The notes: generated by a model from the letters alone, not told the origin. Shown: positions 7,709-15,743, counted from the first letter of the stretch. The stretch is 18,077 nt of DNA from CAXBNV01 sp963977185 (GCA_963977185.1 CAXBNV010000033.1:1-18077), one strand, 5' to 3'. A program made the numbers and translations.

Positions 7709-8203
7709 ATGACTAATAATACAAAAAATATTAAAGACAAAAATACTGCTAAACCCAGAAAGACTATAGCATTAAACAAAAAAGCCAGATTTGAATACCA
7801 TTTGGAAGATAAATTTGAAGCTGGAATTGTTTTAGAAGGCTGGGAAGTAAAAAGTATTAAAGCGGGAAGAATTCAGCTGATTGAAAGTCATGTTATAATA
7901 AGAGACGCTGAAGTGTTCTTATTAAATTGTAATATAACTCCTTTAGATACTGCTTGTACTCATAAAGAAAATGATCCAAGACGCACAAGAAAGTTACTTT
8001 TACATCAAAAAGAAATAACCAAATTAATAGGTTATATAAATCAAAAAGGCTATACTTTAGTGCCAATTGCTATGTATTGGAAAGGCTGTAAAATTAAGCT
8101 AGAAATAAATATAGCAAAAGGTAAAAAATTGCATGATAAGAGAGCTTCTTTGAAAGAAAAAGATATTAAAAAGCAACAGCTTAAAAAAATCAAATTAGAC
8201 TAA
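7709..8203 (+). CDS. smpB: SsrA-binding protein SmpB
   Basis: SmpB binds the tRNA-like domain of tmRNA and delivers it to stalled ribosomes for trans-translation. The 164-residue product has a basic, Asn/Lys-rich N-terminal extension, then NKKARFEYHLED, LEGWEVKSI, the GRIQLIESHV strand and HKENDPRRTRKLLLH. A C-terminal tail contains KGKKLHDKRASLKEKD, the segment that folds as a helix in the mRNA channel. Its RNA partner ssrA starts 77 bases downstream. A TATACT -10-like hexamer is at 7684-7689, without a good -35. Confidence 0.96.
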   Translation: MTNNTKNIKDKNTAKPRKTIALNKKARFEYHLEDKFEAGIVLEGWEVKSIKAGRIQLIESHVIIRDAEVFLLNCNITPLDTACTHKENDPRRTRKLLLHQKEITKLIGYINQKGYTLVPIAMYWKGCKIKLEINIAKGKKLHDKRASLKEKDIKKQQLKKIKLD

Positions 8204-8253
8204 ATTATATTAATATATTAAGCATATTTTAATATATTATTATTAAAATATGA

Positions 8254-8259
8254 TATAAT
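8254..8259 (+). promoter_or_regulatory. Candidate -10 element for ssrA
   Basis: A perfect TATAAT lies 21 bases before the mature tmRNA 5' end, leaving a short leader for RNase P to remove. No convincing -35 hexamer is seen in this AT-only stretch. Confidence 0.4.
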
Positions 8260-8280
8260 ATAAGATATCCCAGAATATAT

Positions 8281-8671
8281 GGGGGCGAAATGGCTTCGAC
8301 GTAGGTTACGAAGCTTTGTGTGCATGTCGAGGAGATGACTTTAACCTCGTTAAATCCTAATCATAAAACTATAAACGGCAAAACTGCTAAAAACGACGCT
8401 CACTTCGGTGACGTTGCTTTTCTTAAAACTGCTTAAAAAACAGGATTGAGCTATCATCTACGATGTGCCTATACGTGGTAGATTGATAGTAATACTTATA
8501 TAGGATAGTAATTAAAACTGCTTTTGTTTTAATTATAAAATTTAAAAAGCTAGTTAAAAACATTCCCTGCCGGTCGGGAAGTTTTTAATGAAACTCAAAG
8601 ATTTGGCTATACATGTAGACCATAAAGTATAGGATTTACGGACGTGGGTTCGACTCCCACCGCCTCCACCA
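8281..8671 (+). ncRNA. ssrA: tmRNA (SsrA)
   Basis: tmRNA rescues stalled ribosomes and tags the unfinished protein for proteolysis. The 5' end GGGGGCGAAATGGCTTCGACG and the 3' end GGGTTCGACTCCCACC...CCA are diagnostic. GGGGGCG (8281-8287) pairs with CGCCTCC (8662-8668) as the acceptor stem, and the CCA is encoded. The likely tag frame starts at GCT 8386 and reads AKNDAHFGDVAFLKTA before TAA at 8434-8436. Inside the tag region, TCAC-TTCG-GTGA forms a UUCG-capped hairpin. Downstream, AATTAAAAC (8510-8518) pairs with GTTTTAATT (8526-8534), and loop bases GCTTTT can pair with AAAAGC (8545-8550) as a pseudoknot. A further long stem surrounds TTCCC/GGGAA near 8561-8580. The 391-base length is a little above average. 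Confidence 0.97.
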
Positions 8672-8702
8672 AATTGACATCCGCCATTATCCAGAAAACC
8701 AC

Positions 8703-8728
8703 AAAACCCTTGTATTTACGAGGGTTTT
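8703..8728. terminator. Rho-independent terminator between ssrA and hemH
   Basis: A 10-bp stem (8703-8712 with 8719-8728: AAAACCCTTG and CGAGGGTTTT, one G:U) encloses the loop TATTTA, 31 bases after tmRNA ends. The stem ends in four T on either strand, so it can serve both ssrA and the convergent hemH. Confidence 0.8.
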
Positions 8729-8800
8729 ATGATAGCTCAAGGTATATTTACAGTCTCAATTCTAGAGCTCAAAATGGCTTAATTTGATTTAAATTCATAA

Positions 8801-9793
8801 CTACATACCGTTACTAACCAAATTTTTCAAAAATTTTATATGTTCAGCGTTATCATTTAAACAAGGAATAACTGAATATTCTTTACCACCTTTTTCTAAA
8901 AAAGCATTTCTTTCTGTCACCTGCAACTCCTCTAAAGTTTCTAAACAATCAGAAGGAAATCCTGGTGCAATAACCATAACTTTTTTAGCTTTTCCTGCTC
9001 CACATTGAGCCAAAACATCTGTAGTATAAGGTTTTAACCACTTTTTAGGTCCAAAAAGAGACTGAAAAGACATAATTATTTCGCCTGAAAATTCACCTTC
9101 TAAACTTTCTTTTAACAAACGGTAAGTTTTATGGCAATGACAATAATAAGGATCACCTTTTTCAAAATATATAGCTGGAATACCATGAAATGAGACGACT
9201 AAAGCTTCTGGTTTAAAACTCAAAGATTGTACATGCATCAATACCTGATTTTTTAAAAGTTGAATATAATCTTTATTATCATAATAAGGCTTAACTCCAA
9301 TAATATTTGGCTGCCAACGTAAAGATTTTAAAACACAATAAACTTCATCATAAACTGTTGCTGTCGTTGTTGCTGAATACTGAGGATATAAAGGTAATAT
9401 TCTAATTTCTGTAGCACCCAACTCTTGTAACGCTTTTATTTTTTCATCAATAGATGGATTGCCATATCGCATTGCAAAATCAACAACAACATTATTTGGC
9501 ATTTGTTCATTTAATAACTCTGCTTGACGCTTAGTGTAATACAAAAGTGGCGACATATTATCTTCCTTACGCCAAATAGATTGATAAAGTTTTGTAGTTC
9601 TAGATGAACGAAATGGCAGAATAAAACAGTTTAAAATAATTTTCCATAGTATTGGATTTGCTTCAATAACACGCCTATCAGATAAAAACTCACGTAAATA
9701 TTTTTTTACTGCTGGAACTGTTGCTGAATTAGGCGTTCCTAGATTTACTAACAATATACCTATTTTGTTATATTTATTTTCTAACTTCTTCAT
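8801..9793 (-). CDS. hemH: Ferrochelatase
   Basis: Ferrochelatase inserts Fe2+ into protoporphyrin IX, the last step of haem synthesis, at the cytoplasmic membrane. The 330-residue product has the family start ILLVNLGTP at 13-21, YLREFLSD at 32-39, ILPLYPQYSATTT near 132-143, the catalytic His203 in SFHGIP and the second active-site residue Glu285 in DCLETLEE. FQSLFGPKKWLKPYT is at 243-257. Cysteines cluster at 218/220 (YYCHCHKT), 264 and 283, the kind of set that could hold an iron-sulphur cluster in some bacterial enzymes, though this is not proven here. An AGGG site precedes the ATG. It is the last gene of the cluster running from 12570, 47 bases after the MerR-like gene. Confidence 0.96.
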   Translation of the reverse strand: MKKLENKYNKIGILLVNLGTPNSATVPAVKKYLREFLSDRRVIEANPILWKIILNCFILPFRSSRTTKLYQSIWRKEDNMSPLLYYTKRQAELLNEQMPNNVVVDFAMRYGNPSIDEKIKALQELGATEIRILPLYPQYSATTTATVYDEVYCVLKSLRWQPNIIGVKPYYDNKDYIQLLKNQVLMHVQSLSFKPEALVVSFHGIPAIYFEKGDPYYCHCHKTYRLLKESLEGEFSGEIIMSFQSLFGPKKWLKPYTTDVLAQCGAGKAKKVMVIAPGFPSDCLETLEELQVTERNAFLEKGGKEYSVIPCLNDNAEHIKFLKNLVSNGM

Positions 9794-9840
9794 GTTTGCC
9801 CTATCCTATACTTATTAATTTACTTTTTTAATTATTATTT

Positions 9841-10707
9841 TTAAAAGTTAATTTGATTAAATACTTCCGAGTAATCATTCGATAAAACAGTTAAATTTTT
9901 CATAGAATACTGTTTTCCTACCATACTTATATAAAAATTATTGTTATTTTTTTCAAAAATACAGTCTAATTGTTTTAAAAAAAACTCATCAGATTTGCCA
10001 AAGATTAAAACTAAATCATAAAGTTCTAAATTTTTAAAAGATTCTTTTGAAGACACTCCTGAACAAAAGTGAACTTTAAAACCATGTACATGAAAAATAT
10101 TTGCTAGCATCAAGCCATGCGTAACTAAATTTTTAACCATAGATGTACGATAACCAACAACAAGGACTTTTTTTTGAAGCTTATGATGATTGTTTTCATT
10201 AATGGTTTGCTGCAAAAGCAAAATAACACCATCAATAAACATATCTTGAACAATTTCAGCATTAAAAACATATGGCCAAACATCATTATTCAGATGTGTA
10301 ATAATAGCTGGATAAATAATTTGAGCAAAAGCTTCTGGAGAATATAAAGCGTATAGTTCACTCACTTGTTTAATTGCCAATGAAATATTGTTTTTATAAA
10401 TTGCTTTATCCATAATCTCAAAATTAATTAGATGCTTTATTTGTCCATCTCCTATTAATTCATATTCATCATAGTTTTTTACTGCATATACTGCTTTACT
10501 TATGCTATAACCTTGATTCAGTAATGCAACCACACGTTGGACCAATGATACATCTTTATCACTATAAAACCTATGTCCTGAATCTTTTCTTTTAGGCATA
10601 AGTAATTTATAACGATTCTCCCAGGCTCTTAATGTAATTGGTTTAACACCTGTTTTTTCAGCAATATAACGTATAGGGTGCTGTTTTGATTCTTTATTAT
10701 CTACCAT
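9841..10707 (-). CDS. MerR-family regulator with CarH/LitR-like C-terminal domain
   Basis: The 288-residue product begins with a MerR-type winged helix (about 11-78): IRYIAEKTGVKPITLRAWENR followed by GHRFYSDKDV. The rest has the layout of the CarA/CarH/LitR cobalamin photoreceptor group, with a helical bundle (about 95-170, Trp144) and then a Rossmann-like segment starting KVLVVGYRTS near 180. The ExHxxG-type motif that supplies the cobalamin lower ligand in B12-binding members is not visible: the region reads GYRTSMVKNLVTHG. It may therefore be a B12-free or degenerate sensor. It lies eight bases after the SDR gene and just before hemH in one operon, so autoregulation of the cluster is plausible. 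The palindrome at 12642-12674 is a candidate operator. Confidence 0.85.
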   Translation of the reverse strand: MVDNKESKQHPIRYIAEKTGVKPITLRAWENRYKLLMPKRKDSGHRFYSDKDVSLVQRVVALLNQGYSISKAVYAVKNYDEYELIGDGQIKHLINFEIMDKAIYKNNISLAIKQVSELYALYSPEAFAQIIYPAIITHLNNDVWPYVFNAEIVQDMFIDGVILLLQQTINENNHHKLQKKVLVVGYRTSMVKNLVTHGLMLANIFHVHGFKVHFCSGVSSKESFKNLELYDLVLIFGKSDEFFLKQLDCIFEKNNNNFYISMVGKQYSMKNLTVLSNDYSEVFNQINF

Positions 10708-10715
10708 ACTTATAC

Positions 10716-11609
10716 TTATTCTTTCAATAAATTTTCTAATGCTAATTCTATTTTTGGATATTTAAATATAAAGCCCGACTCTAATAATTTTTTGGGTTTG
10801 ATATTATGTGATGAAAGTAATAACTCGTCTCCCATCTGACCAAATATTGTTTTTACCAACCATTTAGGCAGTATCATCCATCTTGGTTTTTTTAAAAGTC
10901 GACATAAAACATTAATAAAATATTTTTGAGTGCATGCAAATGGTGAAGTTATATTTACAACATTGCCATTAAAATTCTGATGACAAATTAAATGTTCGAC
11001 TGCGCAACATAAATCAGTAATATGTATCCAACTTAAATATTGTTCACCTGTACCTACTTGAGCCCCTAAACCAATTTTTGCAGTTGGCAATATTTTGGCC
11101 AGCATTCCTTTATTTCCAAGAACGACTCCAAATCGCATAATTATTTTATTAAGTAACGTAGATTCATTGACCACAATTTCCAAATCTTTAGTAATGCTCT
11201 GACAAAAATGCACATTCGAAGCATCATGATTGATATGAAAATCCTCATTTTGAGGATCATCAGAAAAAGGATAAAATCCAATTGCACTGGTATTCAATAA
11301 TAATGTTTTATTTTTGCCAATAAACTTAATAAGCTTTTTTGTACTGTCAAGTCTACTGTTGATAATTTTCTCTTTAACTTTTTTTGACCACGATTTTTTA
11401 GAAATATCAAAACCACAAAGATTAATAACCACACTATAATCTTTGGCGCTTATCTTATCCATCTGCTCCCAAGTAACAACTTCATCATATCCATCAGACA
11501 ATAAACCATTTTGTCTTGTCAGTAAAACAACTCGATATCCTCTTGACTTAAGATGAGGTCCAAGGTGAGATCCCACAAAGCCTGAACCACCAGCAATAAG
11601 TATATTCAT
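10716..11609 (-). CDS. TIGR01777 family SDR epimerase (YfcH-like)
   Basis: This is an atypical short-chain dehydrogenase/epimerase, about 297 residues, of the TIGR01777 (YfcH) family; the substrate is unknown. It has the NAD(P)-binding GGSGFVG near the start, LLTRQNG after the second strand, NLCGFDISKKSW, NTSAIGFYP, GVVLGNKGM and YLSWIHITDLC. A C-terminal DUF1731-type segment (RWMILPKWLVK...GDELLLSS...GF.F.YP) follows. I chose ATG 11609 instead of the in-frame ATG at 11621 because GGAG (11616-11619) sits six bases before 11609 and covers the other start. It lies directly after the DUF523/DUF1722 gene; YfcH-like genes are commonly seen beside MerR and photolyase genes in marine gammaproteobacteria (from memory). 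Confidence 0.88.
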   Translation of the reverse strand: MNILIAGGSGFVGSHLGPHLKSRGYRVVLLTRQNGLLSDGYDEVVTWEQMDKISAKDYSVVINLCGFDISKKSWSKKVKEKIINSRLDSTKKLIKFIGKNKTLLLNTSAIGFYPFSDDPQNEDFHINHDASNVHFCQSITKDLEIVVNESTLLNKIIMRFGVVLGNKGMLAKILPTAKIGLGAQVGTGEQYLSWIHITDLCCAVEHLICHQNFNGNVVNITSPFACTQKYFINVLCRLLKKPRWMILPKWLVKTIFGQMGDELLLSSHNIKPKKLLESGFIFKYPKIELALENLLKE

Positions 11610-11622
11610 ATTAATCTCCATA

Positions 11623-12570
11623 TTACATTTTACTCATTAAACCTAAGTTATGTGGGTATAGATTGAGATAACTCTGTTTCTCCAAAAAATCAATTTTATA
11701 ACGCTTTAGATAATGTCTTACCATTTCAAAAGGCACGGCAAGAGGTAACACACCATCATAGAATCTTTTGAGTGTATCTTGTAAATCAGCTCTTTCTTCA
11801 TCACTAATTAATTTGTTAATATCTCTTAACAAACGCTGTAAAATCGTATAATGATTTCCTCGTAAGGCAACTTTTTGAAAAGAAGATAAAAATATGTCTA
11901 AATACTGTTCTTTTATCAAATCAAAATTATTTTTAGAATTATCTGCAATTAATCGTCCTAATATTTTCTGATTAATAGGGTGATGCAACCTTAAAATTAT
12001 TTTATGACGTGTATGAAAGATTTTAAGCTCATTAAAATCTTTAGCAGCAAGAACCTTATTTTTTGCCTCGTACGTTAAAAAAACACGTTTAATAAAATGT
12101 TCTTTTAAATAAGGATCATTTAGGCGCCCTTCATCCTCTATGGGCATAAAAGGATATTTGTTTTTTAATGCTTCAACAAATTTACCATCTGCTTTAGTAT
12201 GAATAACATCTTTTTTTTCAGTATAAAGTTTAACTGTATTTTGACCGCAACTTGGAGAAGCCTTCTTTAAAATAAATCCTGAAAGTAAAGGTAATCCTCT
12301 TAAAACTTTTTGGCATCCTTTATTCAAAGAATCTGTGACATCTACTTTAGTGTCTGCTGTCATAACTTTAATTTTACCCGAAGAGCTCTCTAAATAAATA
12401 GGCTCTCTTGGTACTCCAAAACCGGCGGCTATTTCAGGACAAACAGCATGATACTCAAACAATTCGGCTAAATCATTAGTAACTAGTTTTTTATGTGAAT
12501 TTGAACCATTAAAACGCACGTCATTACCAAGAAGACAACTTGAAACACCTACTTTAATTTTCTTATCCAT
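11623..12570 (-). CDS. DUF523-DUF1722 fusion protein (TudS-like + YbgA-like)
   Basis: The 315-residue product has two domains. The N-terminal DUF523 domain (about 5-165) carries three conserved cysteines: Cys12 (SSCLLG), Cys44 (AVCPE) and Cys108 (SPSCG). DUF523 includes the thiouracil desulfidase TudS, which holds a [4Fe-4S] cluster on three cysteines, so a desulfurising or iron-sulphur role is possible. The C-terminal DUF1722/YbgA domain (about 190-312) has LKIFHTRHKIILRLHHP, RGNHYTILQRLLRDI and a tail with PFEMVRHYLKRY; its function is unknown. The gene starts the four-gene minus-strand cluster, behind a strong GGAGGT site six to seven bases before the ATG and a possible TACAAT -10 upstream. 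In relatives this protein is usually next to photolyase. Confidence 0.88.
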   Translation of the reverse strand: MDKKIKVGVSSCLLGNDVRFNGSNSHKKLVTNDLAELFEYHAVCPEIAAGFGVPREPIYLESSSGKIKVMTADTKVDVTDSLNKGCQKVLRGLPLLSGFILKKASPSCGQNTVKLYTEKKDVIHTKADGKFVEALKNKYPFMPIEDEGRLNDPYLKEHFIKRVFLTYEAKNKVLAAKDFNELKIFHTRHKIILRLHHPINQKILGRLIADNSKNNFDLIKEQYLDIFLSSFQKVALRGNHYTILQRLLRDINKLISDEERADLQDTLKRFYDGVLPLAVPFEMVRHYLKRYKIDFLEKQSYLNLYPHNLGLMSKM

Positions 12571-12641
12571 TTACTACCTCCATGTCTAAATATAAACTAA
12601 AAACATAATATTGTATCATAATCTTGTCTTTAAAACATATT

Positions 12642-12674
12642 ATGTATAATTTATTTATAAAATAAGTTATACAT
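12642..12674. promoter_or_regulatory. 33-bp imperfect palindrome, candidate operator
   Basis: The outer arms ATGTATAA (12642-12649) and TTATACAT (12667-12674) are exact reverse complements, and the inner TTATTT/AAATAA also pair. Only one position per arm and the three central bases fail. It lies 72-104 bases upstream of the DUF523/DUF1722 start. Long symmetric sites of this kind suit dimeric regulators such as MerR proteins, and the only regulator gene in this cluster is the MerR-like one. The link is inference. Confidence 0.4.
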
Positions 12675-12781
12675 GTTTTTTAGAACTTAAATTTTTATAT
12701 GACTGCATGGAGGTACTGAGAATAATATAATAATAAAATTCAATCTTATAATTTATAATAATTTAAATATCTTTGTAATGT

Positions 12782-13033
12782 TTAAATATTATCTAAACCT
12801 TTATTTTTATCAAACTTTACTAATTCATCAAAACCACCAATTAAACTATCTTCAAGGAATATCTGAGGAAATGTGCGCATACCTGACTTTTGATATAACG
12901 CCATAACTTTATCTGTATCAGCTCTATCTAATTTTATTTCTTCAAATGAAATTCCTTTTCTTGATAATAAAGCTTTCGCGTTATTACAATAAGGACAATA
13001 ATCTATTGTATAAACTATTACTTTTTTATTCAT
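12782..13033 (-). CDS. grxC: Glutaredoxin (Grx3-type)
   Basis: This is a small cytoplasmic dithiol oxidoreductase that uses glutathione to reduce disulfides. The 83-residue product has the CPYC active site at 13-16 in a YTIDYCPYC context, the cis-proline loop TFPQIF at 54-59, and the glutathione-binding IGGFDEL near 65-71. Length is normal for the Grx3 class. It is a single gene: the stretch to the DUF523 gene (12571-12781) carries only regulatory-type sequence, and the region upstream holds gene relics. Confidence 0.93.
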   Translation of the reverse strand: MNKKVIVYTIDYCPYCNNAKALLSRKGISFEEIKLDRADTDKVMALYQKSGMRTFPQIFLEDSLIGGFDELVKFDKNKGLDNI

Positions 13034-13077
13034 TGTTACTCTCTAAGATTATGGTTATTATTAAGTTTTTAATGAAA

Positions 13078-13314
13078 TTAATCATCTAAGCATTTATCTA
13101 CATACTTAACTAGTTAATCTATTTTATTCATTAAATTTTTATCTAGTTTATGTTTTTTAATATTTTTTAAATTATATCTTAATGCCATAAATATTTCTAT
13201 TCCAGTTGAACCATGCTATACAGAATTTTTTAATAACAATCCTAAATCTAGCAATCCATTATTAATTAGCTCTATTTCAATTTCATGAACTTGTGGATAA
13301 AAATCAAAAGACAT
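13078..13314 (-). pseudogene. Decayed small gene with two in-frame stops
   Basis: From ATG 13312-13314 the frame reads MSFDFYPQVHEIEIELINNG, continues about 11 residues to TAG (codon 33, 13216-13218), then HGSTGIEIFMALRYNLKNIKK onward to TAA (codon 67, 13114-13116), and ends at TAA 13078-13080. Read through, it is a compact 78-residue acidic-then-basic protein, which is hard to explain by chance. I do not recognise the family with certainty; the STGxEIxMALRxNL pattern resembles small immunity- or antitoxin-like proteins I have seen, from memory. Two stops make it non-functional unless one is suppressed. It overlaps the fragment at 13272-13439. Confidence 0.55.
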
Positions 13315-13439
13315 AATATTTTCTCTTTAATATAACTTAGTATACCCATAGAGTTCACTTCTCTATCAATAAGTGTTTTTAGTTTCCTACATTCATTTAA
13401 TAATTTGAAAGGTACAACATTTATAAGTTCAATTTTATC
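13272..13439 (-). pseudogene. 3' fragment of an unidentified gene
   Basis: A frame with no start codon opens after a TAA at 13440-13442. It reads DKIELINVVPFKLLNECRKL, then KTLIDREVNSMGILSYIKEK, and closes at TAG 13272-13274, overlapping the start of the decayed gene at 13314 in another frame. The overlap suggests an ancestral two-gene operon whose upstream member is now only a tail of about 45 meaningful codons. Function not recognised; a toxin-immunity or toxin-antitoxin pair is one possibility. Confidence 0.4.
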
Positions 13440-13452
13440 TTATAAATTGAAC
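13427..13452. terminator. Hairpin just past the class IV aminotransferase gene
   Basis: GTTCAATTT (13427-13435) and AAATTGAAC (13444-13452) form a 9-bp stem with an 8-base loop, five bases beyond the stop of the aminotransferase gene. There is no U-tract, so termination is uncertain. Confidence 0.35.
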
Positions 13453-13456
13453 GATA

Positions 13457-14284
13457 TTAAACAATATTTAGATAACTTTTAAATTTTCTAAATACTTGAT
13501 TGTATATAATAACACTATCTTTTTCTTGTTTATCAATTTTTGAAATTACTTTAATACCCATTAATGAATTAGTTACAAAAACTTCATCTGAGTTAAATAA
13601 AAAATCAACTGATATGTCCATCTCTTTAATATCTAAATGAAGATCATTTAATAAAACTCGTCTTGTTATACCAGGTAAAGCTCCGCTTTCAATTGTAGGT
13701 GTAAAAATTTTGTCATCTTTAACGACAAAAATATTTGTTATACTTCCTTCTGCAACAAAGCCTTTTGAATTTAATAAAATTGCTTCATCATATCCAGCAT
13801 CTATTGCTTCTTTCTTAGCCATAATATTATCTAAATAGCTAATGCTTTTTACTTGACAGGAAATAGAATTTTCATTTCTTTTTGTATTTACAATTTTTGC
13901 TGTTAAAGGTTTATCATTTGGCTCTTGAATTTTTGATGCCATATAAATTATATTTGGTTTTATTGGATCAATTGGAAAAATTCCTCTGTTGGCTTCACCA
14001 TGAGTAACAGTTAATCTTACACTTGCATAAGTTTCTAGTAATTTATTGGATTCTAATAATCTTTGTATTTGAAATCGAAACTCCTCATATGAAAGATCTA
14101 TTTTAATAAAAATTTTTTCAGCGCTTTTTATTAATCTTTCCCAATGATAATTTAAGAAAGGAAGATTCCCATTAACAGACAAAATTGTCTCAAATAGACC
14201 ATGACCTAAGGTAAAACCTCTATCTGAAACATTAATTGATTTTTGAGAGTTTTCGAATATTGAGTTATTTACAATATGAAACAT
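13457..14284 (-). CDS. Class IV PLP aminotransferase/lyase (PabC- or D-amino-acid-transaminase-like)
   Basis: This is a fold-type IV pyridoxal-phosphate enzyme of 275 residues. The N-terminal block VSDRGFTLGHGLFETI (19-34) and HWERL (47-51) are followed by the PLP-binding Lys146 in QVKSISYLDN. AGYDEAILLN, then AEGSITNIFVV with Glu179, and PGITRRVLL (204-212) complete the family pattern. The family contains 4-amino-4-deoxychorismate lyase (folate), branched-chain and D-amino-acid transaminases. HGLFETI with HWERL leans to the PabC side, but I would not assign a substrate. I chose ATG 14284 because GAGGG sits just upstream and it gives the usual short N-terminus; the longer ATG at 14356 would add 24 non-conserved residues. 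It is flanked by gene relics and IS debris. Confidence 0.88.
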   Translation of the reverse strand: MFHIVNNSIFENSQKSINVSDRGFTLGHGLFETILSVNGNLPFLNYHWERLIKSAEKIFIKIDLSYEEFRFQIQRLLESNKLLETYASVRLTVTHGEANRGIFPIDPIKPNIIYMASKIQEPNDKPLTAKIVNTKRNENSISCQVKSISYLDNIMAKKEAIDAGYDEAILLNSKGFVAEGSITNIFVVKDDKIFTPTIESGALPGITRRVLLNDLHLDIKEMDISVDFLFNSDEVFVTNSLMGIKVISKIDKQEKDSVIIYNQVFRKFKSYLNIV

Positions 14285-14418
14285 ATACTCCCTCGTTTTA
14301 TAAAAATCAATATTTAAAAGCTGTATAAATAGAAAACGGCTGGGGATACAGTCCATCTAACCAATCAAAATAATTATTATTAAATGGTATTTGATTATTT
14401 GATATATGTAAATTGGAG

Positions 14419-14939
14419 TTACCCAAGAAAACCAGACTGTTTTCCAGATGACTTTAGTAAATCATATTCTACCTCATAAGACGCTTTATAATCAATCGCT
14501 GAGTGCCTTCTGATTTTATTATAATATCCCTTCTATATAGTCAAAAATTTCACTTCTAGCTTCTTCTCTTGTTTTAAAATGATAATCATAAACTAGCTCT
14601 GTCTTAAGAGTTTTAAAAAAGCTTTCAGCAATAGAATTATCCCAGCAATTTCCTTTACGACTCATGCTAGGTATAAATCTATAATGTCTTATTGAAGATT
14701 GATAAATTTTAGAACAGTATTGACTACCTCTATCTGGATGCATTATTACATTTGTTAATAGAGTATATATTTTTAATATTAAAATCTAAGCTAACATTAC
14801 TTTTGGCAAATTTTTTTACTGAATTTTTTAGGCAATCATAGTAACCGTTTTTGCTTACCTGTAAAACACTACAAATTACATTAACATTAAATTTATCTTT
14901 ATTTTCTTTAACAAAGGTATACTTTACACTTGCTCTTTG
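14419..14939 (-). pseudogene. IS3-family transposase remnant A (orfB), internally deleted
   Basis: On the minus strand the OrfB N-terminus reads VKYTFVKENKDKFNVNVICS, then VLQVSKNGYYD, for about 60 residues. It passes straight into the C-terminal part with HPDRGSQYCSK, SMSRKGNCWDN and SIAESFFKTLK (acidic D and E of the DDE triad). The middle, with the first catalytic Asp, is missing. An extra G at 14528-14530 shifts the frame; corrected, it continues YYNKIRRHSA to TAA 14419-14421. The translatable 14519-14743 segment is only a piece of this. The right end meets remnant B head to head near 14936. It cannot transpose by itself. Confidence 0.85.
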
Positions 14940-15743
14940 ACAAAGTCTTAGAAGTTAGTAGAAGCGCATATTATGTTTGGGAACAATCTTTACCTTCTGA
15001 AAGAATTAAGGAAGATAATAATTTAATAAAATTAATTACTATCATCTTTAATAATTCTATAGGTAACTATGGAATTAGAAGAATTAAAAAATAACTTCTA
15101 AAACAAAGAGTAACAGTGAGTAAAAGACGTATTTCTAGATTAATGAAACAAGCTGGTTTAGTATGCAAATCTAAGCGCAAGTTTAAAGCAACTACTGACT
15201 CTAATCATAAACTTCCAATAGCTCCTAATATTTTGAATAGGAATTTTAAAGTTGATTTACCCAATAAGGTTTTCGTAGGAGATATTACTTATATTTATAC
15301 CAAACAAGGCTGGTTATATTTAGCTGTAGTTATAGACTTATTTTCAAGAAAAGTTGTTGGTTGGGCTATGGATAAAAATATGAAAGCAAAGCTAGTTAAT
15401 GATGCATTATTAATGGCTATATGGAAACGTAAACCAGGGCTAATTAGTCATACAGATAGAGGTAGCCAATATGCTTCCCAAATCTTTTAAGTCAGCATGG
15501 CATTACTCAAAGCATGAGCCGCAAGGGAAATTGTTGGGATAATGCTGCAGCTGAAAGTTTTTTCGGAAGCTTAAAAAAGAACTGGTTCATCAAAATAATT
15601 TTAATACCATAGAGGAGGCTAAAAACAAAATATTTGAATTTATAGAAGTTTACTATAACAGGTTTAGAATGCACTCTGCTAATGATGATATATCACCATG
15701 TGAATATGAGAATATGTTTATGCAGCATTCAAACATTTTTTAA
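14936..15743 (+). pseudogene. IS3-family transposase remnant B (orfB), multiply broken
   Basis: The plus-strand frame starts within OrfB at FDKVLEVSRSAYYVWEQ, without the N-terminus or any orfA, and has a TAA at 15092-15094. It contains GDITYIY (first Asp of the DDE triad) and SHTDRGSQYAS (second Asp), breaks by a small deletion near 15487-15493, and resumes with QHGITQSMSRKGNCWDNAA and AESFFGSLKK (Glu). A lost A in the run 15573-15578 shifts the frame again. The corrected tail ELVHQNNFNTIEEAK...YYNRFRMHSAND ends at TAA 15741-15743. The segment 15116-15490 looks like an intact ORF but is just one readable piece. Confidence 0.88.

Noticed and set aside
8640..8800. Integration site at the 3' end of ssrA
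   Set aside because: tmRNA ends are common phage/island targets, but there is no integrase nearby and no repeated copy of the ssrA 3' end in the window.
14285..14356. Upstream ATG adding 24 residues to the class IV aminotransferase
   Set aside because: The added segment is unlike the family, and GAGGG directly precedes the ATG at 14284.
15116..15490. Intact 124-residue transposase gene
   Set aside because: It is only the readable middle of remnant B: the same frame extends upstream past a TAA and the rest continues downstream in other frames.
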